From Hydractinia symbiolongicarpus (lineage: Eukaryota; Cnidaria; Hydrozoa; Anthoathecata; Hydractiniidae), in NCBI RefSeq assembly GCF_029227915.1, contig NC_079879.1:2170001-2234000 (forward strand): 64,000 nucleotides of DNA. The letters run 5' to 3'. The stretch's first letter is position 1, and each line of letters starts with the position of its first letter. Shown here one piece after another: positions 63,502-64,000 of this stretch. The notes beneath the pieces are model-generated. The model worked only from the letters and a program-made list of their open reading frames with translations, was not told the DNA's origin and made no database searches. The position numbers and the translations under genes are program-made.

Positions 63502-64000
63502 TCTTATCGTACCCTGAAGTGTCAAATCTCGTCGGCACATCATCAGCGATATCTTTGTAGAAGTCGTTGGTTTTGATGTGGTACGCGAATGAATCTGTAT
63601 CCATGTAGCAAAGCTTCACATCCCCACCATATTTTGGTCTCATGTAATCATAGTGAAACTCATACATAACTATCTTCGATAGATGGAGGATCGCCTGTCC
63701 TAGGTAGATTGGCTTGTTCAGTTTGATCTTGATCTTGGACATCTCTATGCCCATCAGTGTTTCCGAGAAACAGATAGCACCCTTGAAGTTGGGCTTCATA
63801 ACCAGCTTCTCATATTGTTCTTTCTTGGTAGCCAAGCGTATGTCTTTGTGTCTACGTTGATTCTCCATAGTTTTACCAAAGACTGAATTGTTCATCAGCT
63901 TAAAAAAGTCCTTTTTGAAGTCATTCGTTGATTTGGTACGCAGATCGGTATTGAAATCAATATAAGGTTTCAACCATGCGCTTTGCTTAAACCTCAGTAC
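63497..64000 (-). pseudogene. palm-domain segment of a protein-primed family B DNA polymerase (Polinton/Maverick type), open at the window edge
   Basis: The frame is open from the right window edge to a stop at 63497-63499, giving 167 residues of an incomplete protein. Two catalytic signatures of family B polymerases are intact. Motif B, KLMNNSVFG, is at 63875-63901 (residues 34-42 counted from the edge), followed by KTMEN. Motif C, YMDTDS, is at 63590-63607 (residues 132-137) and contains the metal-binding aspartates. Between them is the family-typical stretch with KPIYLGQAILHLSK and MYEFHYDYM. The exonuclease domain, motif A and the N-terminus are beyond the window. The sequence before the first apparent start (WLKPYIDFNTDLR) is also polymerase-like, so translation does not begin here. 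The family replicates linear elements by protein priming; related polymerases occur in adintoviruses and linear plasmids, but the Polinton group in an animal genome is the likeliest source. The frame breaks 30 codons after motif C. Confidence 0.87.

Noticed and set aside
63500-63543. Independent start of a second gene at 63543
   Set aside because: The first 14 codons of that frame overlap the polymerase frame and are not polymerase-like, while the rest continues the polymerase. A frame break in one gene explains it better than a separate gene.
63973-63973. Start codon of the polymerase at 63973
   Set aside because: The codon there is TTG, and the frame continues upstream to the window edge with polymerase-like residues, so the true start is outside the window.

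Overview
The window is eukaryotic, probably metazoan, repeat DNA and contains no intact gene. About 98% of it (1-62964) is one head-to-tail satellite array with a monomer of 373 bp, roughly 168 monomers, all in the same orientation. The array is already running at base 1, so its left end is outside the window. Only the last kilobase differs: a 3'-terminal fragment of a family B, protein-primed DNA polymerase of the Polinton/Maverick type lies on the minus strand (63121-64000), runs off the right edge, and is broken by a frameshift. That polymerase type, together with kilobase-scale higher-order satellite, suggests an animal genome (pericentromeric, centromeric or other heterochromatin). I cannot name the species or the satellite family.

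Layout. 1-8820: irregular, diverged monomers with short indels, a truncated 268-bp monomer, a 17-G run, and two copies of a 95-bp foreign insertion in the same monomer position. 8821-12177: three copies of a 3-monomer (1119 bp) higher-order repeat (HOR). 12178-15427: irregular, including a 1110-bp tandem duplication. 15428-26905: a 4-monomer HOR (1492 bp) that loses two monomers in one copy and grows to a 5-monomer HOR (1865 bp) through a chimeric monomer. 26906-42354: larger nested units (4099 and 3358 bp). 42355-43707: a 2-monomer duplication. 43708-52830: three large units of 9, 7 and 9 monomers. 52831-62964: mixed monomers, then a 6/4-monomer HOR, then a diverged right edge without clear HOR.

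A derived monomer subfamily (reading GTTTAAAC where the others read CTTTTAAC) is seen only from about 28.1 to 61.3 kb. The picture is of a satellite homogenised by repeated unequal exchange in its interior and decaying at the right edge, where a mobile element abuts it.

The many short open frames in the array (62-107 codons) are frames of the satellite itself, recurring at multiples of 373 bp; I do not regard any as a gene. The functional content I can defend is the structure of the satellite (hairpin, CG palindrome, TATA-like motif, a conserved block containing a partial CENP-B-box resemblance) and the decayed polymerase with a G-quadruplex-prone tract behind it.
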